Under the pieces are notes generated by a model. The model was not told the origin of the DNA and did not search any database. It was given only the letters and a program-made list of their open reading frames with translations. Below, piece by piece: positions 58,696 to 64,000 of a stretch of 64,000 bases of DNA. Origin of the DNA: Craterostigma plantagineum (taxonomy: Eukaryota; Streptophyta; Magnoliopsida; Lamiales; Linderniaceae); the NCBI GenBank assembly GCA_027422505.1, contig JAPQWV010000018.1:14402001-14466000 (forward strand), given 5' to 3'. Position numbers and translations under genes: made by a program. Numbering within the stretch: the stretch's first letter is position 1; each line of letters starts with the position of its first letter.

Positions 58696-58987
58696 CTTTT
58701 TGTGGATGTAGTCTGACCAAAAGTTGACTCGTGACCGCCCGTAAGAGCAGCCGGGGCTTGGACCAAGTCTCGTCGATGTAGTAGACGATGTTGCTCGATT
58801 CGAGGATTCGAGGATCCGTTTGCCGTTGTGGAGAAGTACGGGGACCTTTTCGTAAATAGGGTTTGAATTTAGGAGGAGTTCGCTCTTTCCACCAAATATG
58901 TAGCTCAGCCATTTTTCCGCCAAGGCAATCCTCACGCACGAGCAGAATGCGCTGCCCCAGAATGAGAAGAACCTCATCGTTCGCCAT
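58696..58987 (-). pseudogene. Tau-class GST pseudogene copy B, exon 1
   Basis: On the minus strand it starts MANDEVLL, then in shifted frame FWGSAFCSCVRIALAEKWL, GGKSELLLNSNPIYEKVPVL and LHNGKRILESS, then VYYIDETWSKP and FWSDYIHKK at a GT donor. Relative to copy A and to the family it has at least two frameshifts and the active-site region reads SAFCSC instead of SPFCSR. Exon 2 lies more than 16 kb away at 42105-39484, beyond the insertions. Confidence 0.85.
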
Positions 58988-59657
58988 TTTTGTGTTTTAA
59001 ATTGATTGTTGTTTAGGAGCTGATATATGAGTGTTTGTTATATAGCAAGTGAAGGGAAGGTAAGTTGATTTTGTTTCGAAACTCAAAGCTTTAATACTTT
59101 GATAACGTCGTCTTGGTGAATTTGTTTTCCTCGAGAGCTTTCTTTGTCTTTTATTTGATGTTATATTCGCCAGTGACAACTCCCTAACATTGTTTGGTTT
59201 CTGACATTGATATATGCATGTGATTAAATAAAATCAAATGCAGAAGAAATGTGTTAATTGGATCTCGTGTTTCTATGAACTATAATGTTCACTAGGTAAT
59301 ATGAAGATGATTTGGTGTTTCAACCAATCAAATTGATCGAGTTAGACTGGCCTAAAATTCATTGGATAAACATAGCCCTCAAATTCATTGCGTCGAGTCC
59401 TAACTTCATGTCTAAAATCGGTCAATAATTGCGCCTAAAAGTTGTTGGGTTGTGACTGGCACTCCTTTTTTCTTTCTATGAATAAGTTTTAGGTTATTAG
59501 TAGTTAATCTTTGAGTTAAGTCGGGTATCTTGTGTATCAAAGGGTTCTTGTTGTTATAATTAATAAGCATATCCTCTAACCGTACGATTTTGGTCGATTT
59601 CTACGCATCTTCCACGACGTTACAAAGAAGCTCATCACAATCCTCTCTTCAAGTTAT
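58988..59657. other. Spacer between GST and P450, copy B
   Basis: This matches 28545-28927 and 35826-36110 in copy A, joined without the hAT/LTR insertion, so copy B keeps the ancestral empty site. No gene is seen. Confidence 0.75.
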
Positions 59658-59890
59658 TCAATAAAGATGAGCCTGCAAAGTAGGCTCTGTGACAGACTCC
59701 TTAGGATGTGTAGTGAGCCCATACTCCTCCCCAATGCTTACATCCTCGGCCTTCACCCCTTTCAGCAGCTTCAAGTCGAACCCATGCAACAAATTAGCCA
59801 AAGTCAATCGAGCCGTCAAAATCCCGAGCCTGTACCCGGGGCACTTCCTTCCACCCGACCTGAATGGCAAAAAAAACTGATATCCCCGCC

Positions 59891-60948
59891 CAATGGCGGA
59901 TCTATTCATGGGCCGGGGGGGCACGGCCCCCTAGAAATTTTCGAAAATTTTAGTAGGGTATATATACACGAATAATAGTTATATAGTGTTTTGTTCTGTA
60001 ATTATTCAGAAAAACGTAATTAGCATGATGATTGAGGAAGTAGTCATCTGTACTATGGATCCAGTTCGATTCCATGAGGTCCCAAATTTTTAATTTTAAT
60101 AAAAAAAAATGTTGGGGCACGGCCCAATCAATAGCTGCACAGTTCATATTAATGGTGGGGGTTCGAACCCATGTGTGATTTTTTTATTCCTTTTGTGTAT
60201 TCCGTTGTTCCTTTTTAAATTTTTTTGTTCTTTTAGTTGCTTTTTTAGTTTTAGCGTTTTTTTCTTTTTTAAATCAATTTTTTTTTTATGATTTGTTCTT
60301 AGCCTTTATTGTCCTCTTTTATTGTTTTTTCTTAGAATTTTTATTCTTCTTAGTTTTCTGTTTCTTTTTTTTTCAGTTTGAGGTATTTTTCTTTTTAACC
60401 AAACAATATAATTATAAATAAATCATTTACATTCTTATTTAATATCTAAATTAGTTATCTTTTCACATTTTCTAATTCCTTTCATGGTCAATTTAAATTT
60501 TTATTATGCACTAATAAAACAAAAACCAAGTAATAAAAGATATCTTTACTTATGAACCTTAGTATAATTAAAAATCACTTGCTGAACAATAAAAAAATAC
60601 AATATCAAAGAAAAAGTCTTAAATAAATATATGACTTGCGTTATTTTCTCATTTATTTTCTTTATAGCATTATTATTATTTAATATTAATAATATACTAC
60701 GCTATATCAATATGATGACATGTTGTCAATATTCGAGCTTCATCAAGGTTATAATCGACTTTTTATTCTCTTTTATATCGGTTTTTTGTTTGTTAAATAT
60801 AGGAAAATTTAAGTTTTTTATTGTAAGTTCATAAATTTCGATGAAAAAAGTAAAATTGATAAATCTTTTGAAAGAAAAATAGCAAATGAAAACTTTTCAT
60901 GTTTGCCATTTGCGGCCCCCCGGTCAAAAGTTTCTGGATCCACCCCTG
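59891..60948. mobile_element. hAT-type non-autonomous element in P450 copy B
   Basis: The left end CAATGGCGGATCTATTCATG and the reverse complement of the right end, CAGGGGTGGATCCAGAAAC, are related, both followed by G-runs (CCGGGGGGGC / CCGGGGGGCC). Flanks TCCCCGCC and TCCCCCGCC form an 8-bp duplication with one extra C. Copy A is uninterrupted here. The 1.06-kb interior is AT-rich and non-coding. Confidence 0.8.
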
Positions 60949-61094
60949 TCCCCCGCCCAACATATCCACCTCCCGCCCCACACACCTCTTGGGCAAGAAC
61001 CTCTCGGGTTCGACCCAGGGACCCGAATCCCGACCCAAGCTCCACGTATTGACAATTACTGTCGTGCCCTTCGAAATATCATAGCCCATGACAT

Positions 61095-61298
61095 CAGTGG
61101 CTGAGCCACATGAGACCCAGTGGGGTCATTGGACCCCACTCAAATTTTTTAATATTAGTAATATATGAGATTTTGTAACGATGGAGTAAAATTGAAAAAT
61201 ATTAGACTATAGGGACCCCAGTGAAAATATTGTAATAATAGGGTGTATGGTCCAATTAGACTGGACAACACTAAGTACATTCTCACCCTCTGCTACTG
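61095..61298. mobile_element. hAT-type MITE in P450 copy B, 204 bp
   Basis: It starts CAGTGGCTGAGCC and ends CTCTGCTACTG, whose reverse complement is CAGTAGCAGAG. CATGACAT (61087-61094) and TATGACAT (61299-61306) flank it. Copy A has one uninterrupted site at the same codons. Confidence 0.85.
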
Positions 61299-62682
61299 TA
61301 TGACATTGTAGTCTTCTGCAGCACAGTGTGGTGCTAAGAACGTAGCCAGAGGGTGCAGTCTCATCGACTCCATGATAATGGCATCTACGGAAGGCATTGA
61401 GCAATGTAAGTCGTTCTCTTCGACCCTTCGATCCCGCCTCACGACACTGTCGAGCTCTTCTTTTGCCTTTTTGATAATCCGTGGTTGTCTGAGGATTTCG
61501 AGGATGGCCCACTCGATGGTGGTCGCCGAGGTTTCAGTCCCGCCGGTTTTGTAGGAGCCCTTTGATGGTTTCCCTCGTCAGTTCGATTTCGAGGCTTCTC
61601 TCGTCGTCGGACATTTGAAGTAAGGCATCTGCTACGTCTTGGCGATGAAGTTCGAATTCGACCCCTTTGCCATACGACGGGATGATAAGTGATCTTCGAT
61701 CATAGTTTCGAAGAAATCATTGAGCTTCTTCTGAACGGTTTTCATCCTCTTTACGTAGCCTTGCATGTCGAGGACACTTAGCCACGGTATCCTATCGCCG
61801 ATGTTGATAGCCCCGCCGACGCCGAGCGCAATCCACTCGTCGAGCATCTCTTGAAGTCCGTCGAGGTTCACCATAAGAGGAATCTTTCCCATTGCTATCC
61901 TACTTATCATTGATAGCATGTAGCGATTCAAGTGGGGCCTCAGCGATGGGATTATTATTACCTGTTGCGATTCATATTCTATCTCATGCCAAACAAAATC
62001 AAGCTTTAAAATTACTTAATATACTCGGAAGGCAACTATCACCTATCACCTATCACCCATTAATTCGTCGTCATTGGATTCATATGCTCACGTGTTAGGC
62101 CTTCGTTCATGCCACACGTGAGTGGGCGTGTTTAGATTTATATTCTGTCTCACAACGCACAAATCAAGCTTTAAAAATTGCTCAACATACTCAAGAGGCT
62201 ACTTCACCTACCAGCAATTGGTTAACCCCTCAATTTCTAATATTACCAGAAATGGAATATAAATTGGACATGAAATTCCTCGTCTCCTCAGCGCGGATGG
62301 GTTCGAATTCATCCATCTTCTTTGCGCAAAAGACCTCGATCGTGAGGATTCGCCGGGATAGTTGTAGCTCGTGTAGTTTTCTGCGGCAAGCTGAGGCCTC
62401 AAGGCGAATACTGCATCGTGGACTTTCAAGAATTGCCTGGCCATTTCGGGGGAGGAGGCGACTACGACGGGGTAGGAGTCGAAGCTTAGTGGATTAAGCC
62501 GCGGTATTTTTGGGCCAAAGCGTGGAGGGATTGGTGGGGGATGGGCCCGATTAGGTGTAGGTCGCCGATTATAGGCCAGGGTTTGGGCCAGGAGGATGGT
62601 TCTGGCCTGATTTTAAGGAGATGATGAATGCTATTGCTGCTAGCGTTGAGAATAAGGTTAGTAGAGCCATGACGATCTCCGT

Positions 62683-63284
62683 TATTGCTAATAGAAGAGA
62701 AGTTATTTTACTTGTTAGGGGAGAACCTAAGCTTGTCTATGTTAGAATAGACTTGTCGGCGTTATAGAAAGATATTTGACAAAGTTAATTTGATATCACA
62801 ATTTATTCTATTCTTCTTATCAACTTGTCATGCCCGAATGGATATTTCCGTATGGGATATGTGGCTTACAACAAAGTGGTGTTTGTGTATAGGTTGAAAT
62901 TATCGTGGTCGTCGTCTTCCATGCTATAGGAACTCAAGTTGGCTATTGTTACGTGGTTTTTGATGCCGTAAATATGATATCTCTCAAGATTTTATCATCA
63001 TAAACGATCAGTGGATACACTTGGCCAAGAAATGAGATATTGGATAAAATTGTGATACACCTCTTATTTAATGTTGGCTTATACTTCTTCTATTTCTGTT
63101 TGGGTTCGGTCGAAAATTATAGTAGTAATCTTTACGATACAAGTTTTCATAAAGGGTGTGTTTGGTTTATGACCTGTTTGGATTCCGGATTCGATTTTAA
63201 GTCCGAGTTTCTCCAAAATCCAAAGTTGAGCCTGTAATGAGATTTTCGTAAATAACAATAATAATAGTAATAATAAGGGCGTTT
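62683..63284. other. Upstream region of P450 copy B and right edge of duplication
   Basis: The first ~200 bp resemble 37916-38130. After that no similarity to copy A was noticed and no gene is seen. Confidence 0.5.
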
Positions 63285-64000
63285 CTATATCAGGCTCCAT
63301 CATAAGTTCCCTTTTGAGTTCATGCCCCTTTCACATTAAATATAGTTTTAAGGACCAAGTCTAAATAAAATTCAAAGTCAAGGACATAAACAACGATTTG
63401 ACGAAAATGCCCCTTTGAGGTCTAATATAAAGAGGTATGAATTGCTGTAATTATGTTACCAGATATTATTCAAATGGTATCAATCAAAAAAACTATTCCG
63501 ACGATCGATTTGCTCTAAATTTTTGAGTATACTGGCCACAAAATCAATTTTGATGCGTAGTCGACGATATCAATGATATCTACGTTGTCATATTTAAGAT
63601 CGGTGAGGATTAATTGTAGAAATTAATTTACGCAAATAAGATAACTCGAGCATGTTTTTGGTCGAAATTAAACCTAATATGCATAAATTCGAGATACCCA
63701 TAACTTGAAAATTACGTCACGCCTTAGTGGTGACTCAATCGTTCGTCCATCAAGATGAACGAACTGAAAGTGAAATCGCCAGAGAAAAATAGTTTAAACG
63801 AGTGTTCGTCGTGGTATCAGAAAGGCTTAAGTGGTATAATTTCCACCGGTACAATAGAGTAAAGTGGTATAGTTACGATAAGAAGCGTTACTCGAACTGG
63901 TACGAGATATTACTTATTCTAATTTGGTATTAATTTTATATGATCAGGTACTAAGACAGCGTAAAGTGGTATAACTGCCATAAGAAGTGGTTTCCAGATG
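63285..64000 (+). repeat. Edge of another element related to the 1-3.7 and 15.2-16.4 kb repeats
   Basis: CAGGCTCCATCATAAG and GGACCAAGTCTAAAT near 63290-63360 resemble the element edges at 3545 and 15212, and TAAATTCGAGATACCCATAACTT at 63685 resembles the repeat anchor AAATTCGAGGTACCCATGAG. At 63800-64000 short AAGTGGTATAA units recur. The element runs off the window. Confidence 0.5.

Larger units (their letters stand above)
59658..62682 (-). pseudogene. CYP71-clan P450 pseudogene (CYP92-like), copy B
   Basis: Exon 1 is 62247-62682 (minus) and exon 2 is 59658-61961, split by two hAT insertions (59891-60948 and 61095-61298). The start codon matching copy A reads ACG (62680-62682); the next ATG is four codons in. 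Exon 1 has frameshifts and lacks about 45 nt around the YSDMVWATYGPHW block. Exon 2 keeps LNRYMLSMISRIAMG and DEWIALGVGGAINIGD (intact where copy A is broken), loses frame after NSNFIAK, and lacks a few codons before GGTETSATT. The heme region reads FRSGGRKCPG against FGSGRRKCPG in copy A. It is dead. The position upstream of GST exon 1 repeats the arrangement of copy A. Confidence 0.87.

Overview
The window is nuclear DNA of a flowering plant, most likely a eudicot. The evidence is intron-bearing genes with GT-AG splice sites, a plant Rab5-type GTPase, a plastid phytoene synthase, tau-class glutathione S-transferase (GST) and CYP71-clan P450 copies, and a very high load of plant transposons (Copia and Gypsy LTR elements, MULE, hAT, Harbinger and Stowaway MITEs). 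The species cannot be named from the sequence. No CRISPR, operon, tRNA or rRNA gene was seen.

Layout. 1-3.7 kb: a broken array of ~314-bp tandem repeats. 3.9-9.9 kb: the only two genes that look intact, a RABF2/Rab5 GTPase (+, seven exons, 202 aa) and phytoene synthase PSY (-, five exons, 400 aa), arranged tail to tail with small DNA transposons between them and in the PSY introns. 10.4-14.2 kb: a plant-mobile-domain fragment and GTAC-rich repeats, probably one decayed DNA element. 14.4-16.4 kb: a small TIR element, then repeats related in inverted orientation to those at 1-3.2 kb. 16.4-20.1 kb: the 3' part and 3' LTR of an Athila-like element, whose LTR carries an array of TCACGGCCGTGA palindromes. 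20.9-23.1 kb: a broken MULE transposase. 23.2-25.9 kb: a Stowaway MITE and a ~1.5-kb foldback element interrupted by a hAT insertion.

26-63 kb is a decayed tandem duplication. A tau GST and a CYP92-like P450, both on the minus strand, occur twice: copy A is GST 26.48-28.54 and P450 36.12-37.92; copy B is GST 39.48-58.99 and P450 59.66-62.68. Every copy carries frameshifts, stops or deletions. Insertions separate the parts. In copy A a hAT element containing a non-coding Copia-type LTR element sits between GST and P450. In copy B a solo LTR (itself holding another solo LTR) splits GST exon 2. The copy B GST intron holds an 847-bp insert and a ~14.8-kb Copia element with a decayed gag-pol. That element was later hit by a young non-coding LTR element at 50.94-56.93 kb. 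Two hAT MITEs interrupt P450 copy B. Many target-site duplications are still readable, so the order of insertions can be reconstructed.

Functionally, PSY catalyses the first committed step of carotenoid synthesis in plastids and RABF2 controls endosome/vacuole traffic. They are unrelated neighbours. GST and P450 side by side suggests a former detoxification or specialised-metabolism pair, now dead here. Most of the remaining DNA is transposon sequence, often nested, whose source elements no longer encode complete proteins.
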